Shown here piece after piece: positions 13,888-24,800 of a DNA stretch of 54,966 nucleotides. The translations under genes and the position numbers were made by a program. The stretch is from IMG/VR virus record IMGVR_UViG_3300003873_000010, positions 1 to 54,966 of that record; one strand, written 5' to 3'. The notes under the pieces were generated by a model, which had not been told where the DNA came from, did not search any database, and saw only the letters and a list, made by a program, of their open reading frames with translations. Source of the DNA: a virus. How positions within the stretch are numbered: position 1 is the first letter of the stretch; the number at the start of each line of letters is the position of its first letter.

Positions 13888-14389
13888 GCTAACAGGGACG
13901 TATAAGATTATGCGGGATGGCATAATCCTTCGCGAGGGGAACAACCGGGTGTTCGGAGATAGTATCGCTACTATATTTGGAGCTGCATTCGATGCGAACA
14001 CCCCGGTGGCCTCTACATACACAACGGGGGTTACTTACATGACACTGGTTACGTATAGTGGGTTTTCCCTCCCCCCTACGGGTGCGTTGACCGTCGCAGA
14101 CTTGGCCGGCTTCACTTCGCAGTTTACAGATTTTGATGTCGTGGATGGCTCAGCCCCCAACGGGGAGGAGGAGAGTAGCAGCTCGTCGAGCGTCGCCACC
14201 GGCTCAGTAGACTACTATATGATGCTCGACGCGAGTAACAACACTGCGGACGTGACCGTTGATGGATTTGTTTTATTGCCTGCGACGCTCTCAGATGCTA
14301 AAATCGTGTTGTCTGGTGCAGCCATATCGCCACCACTCACTGTGGCGGTTGGTGATAGGCTGGATTTTTATTACAATATTTCGTTTTAA
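13880..14389 (+). CDS. Structural paralogue B of three (169 aa)
   Basis: GTG start at 13880, inside the end of paralogue A; the stop overlaps an ATG at 14389. Features parallel to A: GIILREGNNRVFGDSIATIF near the start and SPPLTVAVGDRLDFYYNISF at the end. A Glu/Ser run (GEEESSSSSSVATG, about residues 94-107) looks like an inserted flexible loop. The product is otherwise Val/Thr/Gly-rich and without charged clusters. Role inferred as virion decoration or fibre component. Confidence 0.55.
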   Translation: MVKLTGTYKIMRDGIILREGNNRVFGDSIATIFGAAFDANTPVASTYTTGVTYMTLVTYSGFSLPPTGALTVADLAGFTSQFTDFDVVDGSAPNGEEESSSSSSVATGSVDYYMMLDASNNTADVTVDGFVLLPATLSDAKIVLSGAAISPPLTVAVGDRLDFYYNISF

Positions 14390-14406
14390 TGTCATTGGAG
14401 GCATAT

Positions 14407-15003
14407 ATGTTCAGTAAAGATTTATTAAAGCACGCTCGTTGGGTTCGTCGTATGATTGGCAACAACAAGCATGAGGTTTCAGAGGGTGGTATTGTGTTGC
14501 CCGGTGGAGCTACAGTTAAAGGGGCTTATGTTCACAGTGTCAACGGTGAAGACGAGCGATGGGATAGCAACTTAATCACCGACGAAGGTATCAACTATAT
14601 GTTAGATGCGGCGGTGTTGGGTGGGGCTGCCGCTTTGTCTAGCTGGTACATCGCATTGTGGAGCGCCAACGTCGTACCAAGCGCCACGTCGACCGCCGCC
14701 GACTTCACTAGCACATACAGCGAGATTGTTTCCTCTACCGAGGGTTACTCGGAGGCTTCTCGCCTGTCGTTTGCAGGTACTCGTACCGCTGCGGGTGTCG
14801 TGGACAACTTAGCATCACGTGCTGATTTCACCATCGCTACTGCGAGCAGTGTCGTCATCGCAGGTGCCGCAGTTCTTAGTGACGCCGCGAAAGGGGCTAC
14901 TACTGGTTCGTTACTATCAATTGCCCAGTTCTCACAAGCCCGTACGCAGTATGATGGTGACATCTTCAGCGTTGGTTATAAGCTTATGATTGTTCCGGGC
15001 TAA
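14407..15003 (+). CDS. Structural paralogue C of three (198 aa)
   Basis: ATG 14407 is preferred to 14389 because GGAGG (14397-14401) is five bases upstream. The sequence WDSNLITDEGINYMLDAAVL followed by SSWYIALWSANVVPSAT resembles a recurrent phage structural protein with an N-L-(I/V)-x-(D/N)-E-G-(I/L)-N motif often found beside tail genes; the family has no settled function. It ends DIFSVGYKLMIVPG. It is the longest and least loop-rich of the three. The good ribosome binding site suggests strong expression, as expected of a multi-copy virion protein. Confidence 0.6.
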   Translation: MFSKDLLKHARWVRRMIGNNKHEVSEGGIVLPGGATVKGAYVHSVNGEDERWDSNLITDEGINYMLDAAVLGGAAALSSWYIALWSANVVPSATSTAADFTSTYSEIVSSTEGYSEASRLSFAGTRTAAGVVDNLASRADFTIATASSVVIAGAAVLSDAAKGATTGSLLSIAQFSQARTQYDGDIFSVGYKLMIVPG

Positions 15004-15012
15004 GGCGCTCAT

Positions 15013-18000
15013 ATGGATACACGCCCTTATCGTGTCGCGGTTGAGGGGGGTGGCACAATAACGCCCCACCTCAAAACGATAGTGCATAAGGTGCGCAAAC
15101 TTATATCTCGTCACCCACGTCACAACGTATGCGACACGCTACACACTCTCGTAGATGGACACCACGTCACCGTACGTCGTGGGGGGCTCATAGATAACAT
15201 ATACATTCTATACACCTCACATCATACTCACGCAGAAGAAGAGTTCTTGCAGGGGTGGTTTTACGGTGTCTGTACGACAAGTGAAATTCTTGGTGGCTAC
15301 AGGAACGACATCACTTTGCTGGACAACAGCTCCTATTTAAATGCCCACACTGATGCAGCTACGCAGGGGCTTTACGCCACCGCGGTAGCTATTATGTTGG
15401 GCAACTTGCCATACCCTCGGCATAGCATAAACGTCTCAGGCCCAGTTCCAAACTCTACAGTGGTGCGCTGGGGTAGGGGTGGTGTGTTTTCGTTTGTAGC
15501 CCAAGGCTTCGCCTCTCTATGTACAGACGCTAGTTCGCAGGTCGTCGACCGCGCCTTATTTGTGCGGGCGTTTAAGAGTAATGCCGCACACGCGTTCGTG
15601 GGAAATGAAATCCCTCCAAGCCTAACGTCCTACCAGATAGGACTCTTGGAGCAGACCGCATTCGACGCTACTATTGAGTATCTCCGGAAACATAAGCAAG
15701 CCGCCGCGGCCGAGGTGGTTGTGGCATCCCTCACCAACCCAGATGTGCACAGTGTATACGGCTACGCGGGACTTAAAAAAGCGATGCCGAACGTGTGGTA
15801 CGGACTCGAATGCGCGCCAGCCTCGTTGCTCGACGAGAATGGGATGTTTGTGTACATGGATAAGATGCCCGTGTCTATGTACCTCGCAACCTACGCTAAT
15901 GTCATCGGATACACCACCCACGCGGACTCGGTTAAGGTCGGGGCGATGGCGGACCTCGCTAGCCTCAAACCGCAGAGTAACCCCCCAGCGCAGAATGGAC
16001 GCAATTCAGACCCGGGGCTTGCAGTGTACCGAATAGTGAAGCGTGATAAGGTTGGCAAAAGCACCACTGTTCGCGTGGCGGTGTCTTTCGTGCCCGCGTA
16101 TGCGTATGACGCTCACCGCACCCCAGCATATGCGTCTTTACAGACATTGGCGGCTATTGTGGCTATACAGCTCCCGCGATACCTGCTTGAGCTGACGATA
16201 GACCCCATACTACGGCTCAACAAGCAGTATCCCACATCGATTGAGTTTGTGAATACCCATACCGTGAGGGATATGTCTCCCTCTACTACGATTAGCAACC
16301 CGATGATGGCGTTCTACCGCGCTATGGTTGACCATGTTAACGACATGCCGTGGTCCGAATATATAGACCGTAGATACCCACTGCTTCGTTTGGAGTTTAG
16401 TTATGGGGTCGACCCGGATGCGACGGGTCTATACGTCAACTCCTTTTACGGGCTGATACGCGCCTCCTTTACGGCGGATGCGGAATACTATTCACCTCCA
16501 TATCGAGGCGGGTACATTCCGATAGACTACAACGCCCTCGCTGACATCGGGGGGTCGTGGATGGCCCCGGTCGCACGCGGCCCCGAGCCGGATAAGTGGG
16601 CGTCCGCGGATGATGTCCGCGCGACAATGGCGGTCACTAAATGCACACTTGAATATAAGAAGTCCGAGCTTGTAGGTATTAAGGATATTACGCTTTCGTG
16701 CGTTGGGGCTATAGGTTTATTCTCTACGGGGCGCGGGGGGCGGATGATGGACGAGTACAATACTCGGAGCTTAAACACTGATACTTGCGTATCTGCCCTC
16801 ACTCCTTTGTCCGCCACCGAGGGGCAGTCTAACACAAAGGCTACACTCTTAAACGTCTCAGGGAACCTACTGACATTTGACGAGTCCGCCACCCAGACGG
16901 TGCCATACTACAACCGCAGGCTATACCGCAACATACTGACAAACGAAATCGTAGACACCTCTGACACTGCAATACGCAACGCCTCCTCTACCCTGCTTCG
17001 TGTTAAGCACGGTACGGTGCGCTCCGGCCTCGATGCGCAGTACCAATTTCGCCTGAGACACAAAACTCTGCTTGGCTCTGACCCGCGGCTCACTCCGATA
17101 GACCACAGGACACAGCTGACTCTCTCGGGGGAGGATGTATTCAATGCGGACGTTACCCACGAGCTGGGGCAGTTGTCCCTTGCGAGCTCGGAGGACTCCG
17201 TGTTTGTGGCGGAGCTCACGTGCGATGTGTCGTCCGACGGGCTCGCGGTTACAGGTGCAACCATACACCATGCCCCACATCGCCCCCTAACTGCCTCGAT
17301 GCCCGCCTTTGTGGGGGTACGGACTAAGTTAAGCCATACACGAACACGTCGGTCTTCAGACCTCAAGGCGCATCCGACGGCTCGTGACTTCTTCAGGATT
17401 GGGTATAGTTATACATCAGAGGTGAAGCTGTCGAACTCGGTCTCTGGCTCATCCTTACGTGCAGCCCCCGGTGGGTGGACCGCCTCCAACGGTTCCCCGT
17501 ATGTGGCGTTCACCAGTGTATTCTCAGGGTTCGAGCCGTGCAGTACGCCTTCTACGCCCCTCAAGGCGACGCACGTGGGTGATACCCACACCGTGAGCCA
17601 CGTACTGCGCACAGATGCGACACTTAGTATTGAGCTTGGTCCTCCTGATGTCCTACAGCCCGAGGTCACGTCTATTAGTTACAGGGCGGTCGGTAAAGAG
17701 AAGCGGGGTACCGGGCACATCGACGATGCAGGGCCTAGACTCAGTCGCGAAACTGGTGTCAGCGTCATAGATATGCTCTACAGGTTGTCGACCCCCCTTA
17801 TATTTGCGTTGCCGAGCGCCGAAACGGCGTATCTGGATGGGCTTATACTACACGTGGATAGTGCCGACGATGCTGCGAAGCTCACAGAGAGAATGCTTAG
17901 GCGTGTACGTAACCTCGCCACGGACGAACCCCTCTCCTCCAACGATGCCTACATTGTCGCTCATACAAAGCGTGGGTTTGTGGATGGGACCTTCAAACCC

Positions 18001-18459
18001 TACGACATAGTGGACACCCCTCTCATACGCATATTGGCCCCGGTGTTGGACACATACACCAACGGGGGTGGCTACGATGTCAAAATCCGCACGATAGAAG
18101 ACTATAGGCAAATACACACATTCTCTGAGTTCATGCGGTACTACAAAGACCACGCCGCGCCCCCCGACGCTACACCAACGGCCCCTACCGCATCAGACGC
18201 GGTAACATGGGTGACCGGTGGGGCACACCAAACCATCACTCAGGATGACAAGACATACATCAACGGGGGCGACACCCCTGCTAGAATATACGCCGACATA
18301 GCGAAGCCCGGATACTACACAACCTATGAGTTCAGGGTGAATACAGTGTCGGTGAATGGTGGCACATACAGACACTTGTATGTACCACCAGCGCTGAAGC
18401 GCCTAGTTTTCTGCCAGACATACGGGACTTTATATGACCCTTTTAGGACTTTAAAATGA
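15013..18459 (+). CDS. Very large virion-associated protein, unknown (1148 aa)
   Basis: ATG 15013 follows AAGG with a seven-base gap. The product is a mixed alpha/beta protein without low-complexity segments, signal peptide or membrane span. The N-terminal region is His- and Arg-rich (KLISRHPRHNVCDTLHTLVD); the middle has Tyr-rich strands; the last 250 residues include a helix-rich part (AKLTERMLRRVRNLATDEPL). No enzyme motif or known tail family could be identified by eye. Its position between tail-type genes and its size suggest a structural or baseplate-like part. It overlaps the next gene at ATGA. Confidence 0.6.
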   Translation: MDTRPYRVAVEGGGTITPHLKTIVHKVRKLISRHPRHNVCDTLHTLVDGHHVTVRRGGLIDNIYILYTSHHTHAEEEFLQGWFYGVCTTSEILGGYRNDITLLDNSSYLNAHTDAATQGLYATAVAIMLGNLPYPRHSINVSGPVPNSTVVRWGRGGVFSFVAQGFASLCTDASSQVVDRALFVRAFKSNAAHAFVGNEIPPSLTSYQIGLLEQTAFDATIEYLRKHKQAAAAEVVVASLTNPDVHSVYGYAGLKKAMPNVWYGLECAPASLLDENGMFVYMDKMPVSMYLATYANVIGYTTHADSVKVGAMADLASLKPQSNPPAQNGRNSDPGLAVYRIVKRDKVGKSTTVRVAVSFVPAYAYDAHRTPAYASLQTLAAIVAIQLPRYLLELTIDPILRLNKQYPTSIEFVNTHTVRDMSPSTTISNPMMAFYRAMVDHVNDMPWSEYIDRRYPLLRLEFSYGVDPDATGLYVNSFYGLIRASFTADAEYYSPPYRGGYIPIDYNALADIGGSWMAPVARGPEPDKWASADDVRATMAVTKCTLEYKKSELVGIKDITLSCVGAIGLFSTGRGGRMMDEYNTRSLNTDTCVSALTPLSATEGQSNTKATLLNVSGNLLTFDESATQTVPYYNRRLYRNILTNEIVDTSDTAIRNASSTLLRVKHGTVRSGLDAQYQFRLRHKTLLGSDPRLTPIDHRTQLTLSGEDVFNADVTHELGQLSLASSEDSVFVAELTCDVSSDGLAVTGATIHHAPHRPLTASMPAFVGVRTKLSHTRTRRSSDLKAHPTARDFFRIGYSYTSEVKLSNSVSGSSLRAAPGGWTASNGSPYVAFTSVFSGFEPCSTPSTPLKATHVGDTHTVSHVLRTDATLSIELGPPDVLQPEVTSISYRAVGKEKRGTGHIDDAGPRLSRETGVSVIDMLYRLSTPLIFALPSAETAYLDGLILHVDSADDAAKLTERMLRRVRNLATDEPLSSNDAYIVAHTKRGFVDGTFKPYDIVDTPLIRILAPVLDTYTNGGGYDVKIRTIEDYRQIHTFSEFMRYYKDHAAPPDATPTAPTASDAVTWVTGGAHQTITQDDKTYINGGDTPARIYADIAKPGYYTTYEFRVNTVSVNGGTYRHLYVPPALKRLVFCQTYGTLYDPFRTLK

Positions 18460-19367
18460 ACCGATATGCACTGTTTAATATAGGGGTGTTCCTCTCCGAT
18501 ACAGACGTGGACTTGATGGGGCTTACTGACCCTGAGGGCTCTACCAGCAAGCTGTTTGGCGGGCTTGGGATTGACGATGTGTCTAAGGTAGACACATCGA
18601 AGTGGGTTGAAGATGGGACCGGCCGCTCTGGTGGCGACATCCCTACCCCATACGCCACGCTCGCCGGGGCCTCAGCGGGTAGTTTTTTTGTGCCGGGGTC
18701 TGCGGTTCGGGCGACCTACATAGCTGGTGCCGTTGTACAGGACGGGCGTTCTCGCATCGACACGGATTTCCGTGCCACCCACGACTTCGAGGCTCTGGGG
18801 CTCGGCCCGTACGATGCGGTCGAGATGGGCCCCAACACGGACGGCAACCACATGCGTAGTAATGGGTCCGCGACGGCAGAAGGTACATTGTCCTCCACGA
18901 CGTCTGGGGGGCACGAGCGTGTAATCCTAGATGTCACAGCGTTTCAGTGCTCTCTCGGAGGCCAAACTCGAACTATGGTGGTGCGAGGTCGGGCGATTAA
19001 TAATAATATTGACCGTACGGAGGTGGACACGGGGACTGGGCTCTCGCCCTACAAGCACTTTCGTGTGGGGTTGACACTCCAGCTGCAGATGGCCGATGGT
19101 AACGTGACCGTTGATGTTCCTATGTGGGATGTACTCTTAGTCTCGAAACTGCACGCTGACCGGAATAACGTTCCTGTAGAGCGTAGTGATGTTATAATGG
19201 TGGGGGAGGATGAGTACCTAGTGGCGAAAGATAACACGAAGCGTATGATAGACCGTGTTGCTAGCTCGATAGAGGTGCATGCTAGTGCATGGGACTCTCC
19301 AGTGGTCCTCGATGCGTGGCCCATCCATGAGGTATACTCGATTGCAACTTATATAGGATACTTATAA
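18456..19367 (+). CDS. Putative structural protein (303 aa)
   Basis: Starts at the ATGA overlap with the 1148-aa gene, with TTTTAGGA upstream. The sequence is Asp/Gly/Thr-rich, with strands throughout (HFRVGLTLQLQMADGNVTVD, then VPMWDVLLVS) and no hydrophobic span. Its stop overlaps the start of the next gene. Coupled translation on both sides places it in the same structural operon as its neighbours. No family recognised. Confidence 0.55.
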   Translation: MNRYALFNIGVFLSDTDVDLMGLTDPEGSTSKLFGGLGIDDVSKVDTSKWVEDGTGRSGGDIPTPYATLAGASAGSFFVPGSAVRATYIAGAVVQDGRSRIDTDFRATHDFEALGLGPYDAVEMGPNTDGNHMRSNGSATAEGTLSSTTSGGHERVILDVTAFQCSLGGQTRTMVVRGRAINNNIDRTEVDTGTGLSPYKHFRVGLTLQLQMADGNVTVDVPMWDVLLVSKLHADRNNVPVERSDVIMVGEDEYLVAKDNTKRMIDRVASSIEVHASAWDSPVVLDAWPIHEVYSIATYIGYL

Positions 19368-21286
19368 TGTCGAATGATACGCTAACCATAGTAGAGTCCG
19401 GCGGGCTGATACGGACCATACTCGAGGACGTAACAGATAGTGCTACAATGTCCGGCTCCACAGCTGTTTACGCCTCCCAGAGCGTTACCGACACGGCCAC
19501 AATATCGGGGCAGTGGGGCGTTATGGGTGTCGCATACGTAACTGAGACCGCCACCCTCAGCGGGGCACTATCTCTTGGCGCGTTCACGCACAACATCGCG
19601 GACACTGCGAGTATCACCGACAGTTACGTACACACCCAGCAGATACCCGCGCTGGTGGATAATCTCACTGCTTCGGATGTTGTAGGCCCAGCATATTCAG
19701 CCTATGTGGTAGCCACAGTCACTGCGTCGGCCACTACAACGTCTAGTATGTATCTCCTCGCTACAGGGGTGGCGGTTGCGACCTCTACGCTTTCGGTCTC
19801 TCCAGTGCATACCCGCGCAGATGTGAGCAGTGTCTCCACTGCATCGGACGGGGTCGGCGTAAAGAACTTCGGCACTATAAATGACAGTGCATCTATACAG
19901 GCACAGATATATAAGGGCGTCACCATCGACACACAGGAGCAGGCTAGTACCTTTGATGCGGCCTCCATATATCACGTTGCCGATATAACTTCTTCGTCTC
20001 GTTTAGTTTCTGGGTTTGTGTCGGACTCTGTGGCCTTACTGACTTCTTCAGCTACAGTCAGCGACGTGTACAACGGAGGCACGTATGTTACGGAGGTAGA
20101 TTGGTGCCGTCTGGAGGATGTCGTCGAACGTACAGCCGCCGTACATCTTGAGTTAGTGTCCTCTGCAACCGCAGCATCTAGCACCTATAGGTATAGGGGT
20201 GTTCTGGTAACTGATGTGGCTCACATGTCGAGCATCGGGTACAGTGTTTGGAACGCCGTCGAGGACCTCAGCTCTACGGCCAGCAGCTTCGCATCCTCAG
20301 GTACGATATCACACAGTAAGATGGTCGCTACATCGGTGTCAACCGCGAAGGGCGAAGCTACAGGCGACGGGTATTACAAGCTTGTTTCGACAGCAACCGC
20401 CGCCGCAACCGCCCTCGCCGCCCCCGCAGTATCTTGCATAGACCGACTATACGGACGAAGTGGCGTCTATGGCGGAGTGTCACTCGCAGTCGCTAACGCA
20501 GCCGTGGCCAGAGACAGTTTGAGTACAGGGTCATACAGCGTCATGTCCGATATGGCGCACATGAGCGATAATACTGCGGTGCATAGCCGTACGACTTCAG
20601 ACTTTGCAGACGTACTCGGACTTAGCGTGCACGCTATCGGAGTCGCCTCGAGCAGGGCCACTGTTTTAGATACGTTGCGCATGCAGTCCGCCTATGGTGT
20701 AGGGTCCCTCGTGCTCAGGGACGCACAGTCGACAGCCACTGCGAATTCCGAGTGTGTGTCCAACATGTATGCAGAGCTGTTATCTAAGGCCCTCGCGAGC
20801 ACTACAACACAGACGAATACGAGTACTACTCCAACCACCACCAGTCGTGCGAGCGCATACACCACCATGCGGATTACAATCCCAGTGCAGGTACAATCCA
20901 GCATGATGCACACCGATACGGTGGGGTGTCGCGCCCACGTACCGACATTGCACATCGACACCTGCGACATTACAGACACAAGTGCTACATCTGCGCGCTC
21001 GCATATCACAGTAGGGGACAGCTGGAGGGTTACCGCACAGGTCCACAGCATGAGCAGCGTAGTCCTCAGTGATAGTGCAACAGCATCCACAGGTTTATAC
21101 ATGTCGTCCGCACTTACCGTCAACGATGTCGGACACATGCAGGGGGTGGGAACTCTGAAGGCGACCAGCTTCGCCACAGGATACAGTCAGGCGTCCGCCT
21201 TAGACATGGCGAAAGGCGTCGAAACAGTAGTGGTCAATTCAAGCTGCTACGTAACAGAACGTGTAGCGTTAGGAGTTAGCACATGA
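19367..21286 (+). CDS. Repetitive Ser/Thr/Ala-rich fibre-like protein (639 aa)
   Basis: From ATG 19367 (TAGGA upstream) the whole sequence is a series of short units with a D-x-A-x-(M/I)-S core spaced by roughly 20-30 residues, for example VTDSATMSGSTAVYASQSVT, DTATISGQWGVMG, ETATLSGALSLG, DTASITDSYV and MSDMAHMSDNTAVHS. Ala, Ser, Thr and Val dominate and charged residues are few, which fits a beta-repeat fibre. Codon-level repeats are diverged, so the array is old. The next gene overlaps by four bases. A tail or capsid fibre role is inferred. Confidence 0.55.
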   Translation: MSNDTLTIVESGGLIRTILEDVTDSATMSGSTAVYASQSVTDTATISGQWGVMGVAYVTETATLSGALSLGAFTHNIADTASITDSYVHTQQIPALVDNLTASDVVGPAYSAYVVATVTASATTTSSMYLLATGVAVATSTLSVSPVHTRADVSSVSTASDGVGVKNFGTINDSASIQAQIYKGVTIDTQEQASTFDAASIYHVADITSSSRLVSGFVSDSVALLTSSATVSDVYNGGTYVTEVDWCRLEDVVERTAAVHLELVSSATAASSTYRYRGVLVTDVAHMSSIGYSVWNAVEDLSSTASSFASSGTISHSKMVATSVSTAKGEATGDGYYKLVSTATAAATALAAPAVSCIDRLYGRSGVYGGVSLAVANAAVARDSLSTGSYSVMSDMAHMSDNTAVHSRTTSDFADVLGLSVHAIGVASSRATVLDTLRMQSAYGVGSLVLRDAQSTATANSECVSNMYAELLSKALASTTTQTNTSTTPTTTSRASAYTTMRITIPVQVQSSMMHTDTVGCRAHVPTLHIDTCDITDTSATSARSHITVGDSWRVTAQVHSMSSVVLSDSATASTGLYMSSALTVNDVGHMQGVGTLKATSFATGYSQASALDMAKGVETVVVNSSCYVTERVALGVST

Positions 21287-21849
21287 TTGCAGATACTTTA
21301 CATGCATCCGCAACGGTCGAGGCTACAACCCGAGCCGTGCAGGATGTAACAGGACAAGGTGTTCCTACGGGTGAAGCCTCTAACAACGTGAAAGCGAGTA
21401 TGCTTGCGCGGTCCTCCCGCGTTGGTATTGGGTATACAGCCTCCGCCAACCACTCCGTGGCCAACACCGGATATGTATTACAGCCTAACGGTGCAGTATC
21501 TCGCTTCGCAGGAGGCGCGGTGTTCCAGTTTGTACCCCTGCGAAGCGGTACCATAGCCGTTTCCCCGTCTACTATTATGTCGATGGATGGCCGCGCCTAC
21601 GGCAGGATAGAGTATGACCTGAACTCCGCAGGTATGCGGTTCACCCCACAGAAACTCATGCTGCACACAGACGCACGCGTGCGTCTCCAAGTGTCGGGGG
21701 TGGCCTACAGTGGTCGTCGTGTTGTACAAATAGGGCGCGGGGTAGTGTTCGCCACGGGTACTTTTGTGGTAGAATTCAGGTCAACAAGTGAATATTACGG
21801 GTGTACCCTATTCGTTAGCGGTACACAAAGAGGGTGGAGACGGCGATGA
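21283..21849 (+). CDS. Putative structural protein continuing the repeat pattern (188 aa)
   Basis: ATGA overlaps at both ends (start 21283, stop 21849). The first 30 residues (MIADTLHASATVEATTRAVQ) continue the D-x-x-x-A-x-x pattern of the preceding 639-aa protein, and the rest is a compact beta-rich domain (AVFQFVPLRSGTIAVSPSTI, VGVVFATGTFVVEF-type strands) with Arg-rich end (GTQRGWRRR). It may be the terminal or cap domain paired with the repetitive fibre. The link is from shared pattern and adjacency. Confidence 0.55.
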   Translation: MIADTLHASATVEATTRAVQDVTGQGVPTGEASNNVKASMLARSSRVGIGYTASANHSVANTGYVLQPNGAVSRFAGGAVFQFVPLRSGTIAVSPSTIMSMDGRAYGRIEYDLNSAGMRFTPQKLMLHTDARVRLQVSGVAYSGRRVVQIGRGVVFATGTFVVEFRSTSEYYGCTLFVSGTQRGWRRR

Positions 21850-24800
21850 GTAGTTCGGTACGTAGTAAATATAATGACGATAAACAGTGGGTCACAAGTA
21901 GACTATCAGACGCACAGAAGTCTTTAGATGGGTTGCTTGGCTCGTTCTCAAAGTCTATAAATGACCTATCCCGTCAGTATGGCGGGGTGTCTAATTCGGT
22001 CGCATCCGCGCTTAACAACATGGCCAAATCAGTCCAGTCGACTGTAGGGAACCTCGGGAGGGGCACATCTTCCGCCGTCAAACCCCCAGCGCCCACTCTG
22101 CACGCCCCCTTGCAACCGCCAACTGTACGCGCATATCAGTATACTGCGCAGTCTATCTCTCCGTTGGACGCCAGTCGTGTAGGCACACACATACGCAATG
22201 TGGGGCCGTTCGATACGCCCGCCCCTACGATGGGCTCTATACCTGCGGTTGATAGTAATATACCTAGCATCCAGTTCGGCACTACACCCTCAGCGAAGCC
22301 TTTACAGACGTCCGCATACACTCCGGGCACATTGGACTATAAGGCTCCTAACGCTCCGTCGTTCGGACCCACCCCCAGCGCGCAGTTAGATGGCGACGTC
22401 ACAAAAGGGATGGACTCTGTTGGAGTCCCGACACTTGCCGACTATACCACAGAGGTGCCAGCGGCTGCCCCGGGGCCGTTGGTCGGTAGCACCGCGATAC
22501 AGGTTGACTCCTTGGCGACACTAAACGCTCCGTCGTTCGGGCAAGCTCCCGCGAAGCACGCCACGACTGCTCCCGGCTTCTTGGCGGTGCCTGATGTCGC
22601 TATCAGCGATGTGCCCCAGTCGTTACTGGACACCTCTGGCACGAACAACCTACTTAGTACGGCCCAGACAATAGCAGGTAAAGTGAAGACAGATTTTGGT
22701 GCTGCACCTACCGCGGGTACGGTCTCTGAGACTCTACAGACTGCGACTGCGCTTGACACGACTGCGTTGGATAACATCTCCGCCAAAGTAGACGACTTAT
22801 TGAAACTCACGAACGCCCCGCCGACCGTAGGGTCTGCGTATGTTACAGCAGGCGCGGCACCTGTTGCGAGCGCGACCGGTATGGCCGCTGGAACTGCCCC
22901 GGCAGTAGATGCGACCACACCTACAGTTGACACTGCACCGACAGCGACGGCACAAGGGGCAACACTTGGGGATGCGCCTACGCTCAGCGCTACTGCACCT
23001 ACTATTAGCAGTTCGCCAACCGTGACCACCCCCGACCTGACTGTACCCGAGGCCCCCGCGCTATCAACTGGGACCTTGACACTGGACAGCGTCCCCACAA
23101 TCGCGGACCGTGCATTGCCCACGGCGCCTACTCTCGCAAACCTCGTCAGCCCTACAATAAACGCGCCTAGCACGCCTACATCACCTACCCTGACGCAGTA
23201 TGCTGCGCCATCCGCTCCGACCTTAGATTGGGGCGTTACGGTGGCCGCGGCTCCGGCTGTATCTCTGCCCACATTCCCACAGTTACAAGATGTAACTATG
23301 CCACAACCCCTGCAGGTGAACATAGACACGATGACCGAGGTGTTTGATTGGCAGGATATCTCCCTAACAGCCCCCGCATACACGTTCGCACCAGAGAAGT
23401 ACATATCGAGTTTAGACGCCGTGATGAAAGGGACAGCGGACGAGATACAAACCTTTGAGGAGGTGTCTGCCAAAGTGCGTGGGGTTCTGTATAAATTCCC
23501 AACGGTCGCAATCGACAACGATACCGCTGAGGCCGTCAACACTGCCCGGGCCGACTACTCGTTTGGTGGGTTCACACGGCCTACGTCCCTGATGGACGCC
23601 CGCATTGCGAAGATACGACGCGACGGTGACAAGCGCAAAGCAGAAGTGTACGCGAAACTCTCAGAGAGCATCGTGCAGCACACACTGCAGTACCGCTCTG
23701 AGGTGCGGGCTTCGTACCAGAAACTACAAGAATTAAGTTACCAATCGTTCAAAGACTACCACGTCATGCTGAAAGAAATCGCAGACACTACCTACGCTAC
23801 GGCGGTGGACCTCCTTAAGGTGCAGGTTGAAGTCGTGAAAGCGAAAGCTGCGTGGTTCAACGCCCACGTAGAGAAGTATAGAATATCTATGACCAGAGCA
23901 GCGGTAGAGGTGGATGCGTACAAGGCGCGTGTCACAGGCCTGCAGGTCGTAGGAGCGCTGAACGAGACCAAAGCTCGTATATACGAGGCCCAGCTCAAAG
24001 GCAGTCTAGCCGTGCTCGACCAGTACAAGCAACAGTTGGAGGCGGACAAACTCAAAATAGAGTTGAACAGTGCGCAAGTAAAAGCCTACGGGGAACAGGT
24101 GTCCGCTTACGGTGAACTCAACCGTGCCGAGGGTGTGAAAGCCCAGATTTACGAAGCCCAGATTAAGGCCTATATCGGAGCGTGGGACGGAGAGCGTGCC
24201 AAGTTGGATGTGTACAAGTCCCAGATGGCTGCTGAGAAGTTGAAAGCGGATGTGTATGAGAGTGGTGTCCGAGCCGTCTCTACCGCCGTTACCGCAGATG
24301 TGGAGAAAGTCAAGGCCGTTGTGAGCCACAACCAAGGACTCATCGACGCGTTCAAGGCCCACATAGCGGAGGACAGTGCGAAGCTGAAAGCATACGAGGT
24401 GACAACGCAGGGTACAATCGACGCATACAAAGCCCGTCTATCCGGAGATGATATGCGTATCAAGGCCTACGACGCCGAGGTGCGTGGCAAATCTGAGATT
24501 TACAAAGCCACCATCTCAGGGTACGAAGCGGCCATGCGAGGGTATGAGGCCTACACTCATGCGCAGGCAGAGGGCGTCAAGTCTAGCATCGCCATTGACG
24601 ACTTGGGGTTACGTCGATACGAAGCGATTAACACCGCAAAACTTAATGCAGCGAAGTTCGACCTTGCGAGAGCGGAGGCGAAACTACACGCATACGAAGT
24701 CCAACAGCACGCTTCGTACGAAGTGTTCAAGTCCAAGCTTGACGTCGACGACCTCAAGATGCGTCTGTACCGCACCACCGTGGAGGCCAAGGTGGACGCG

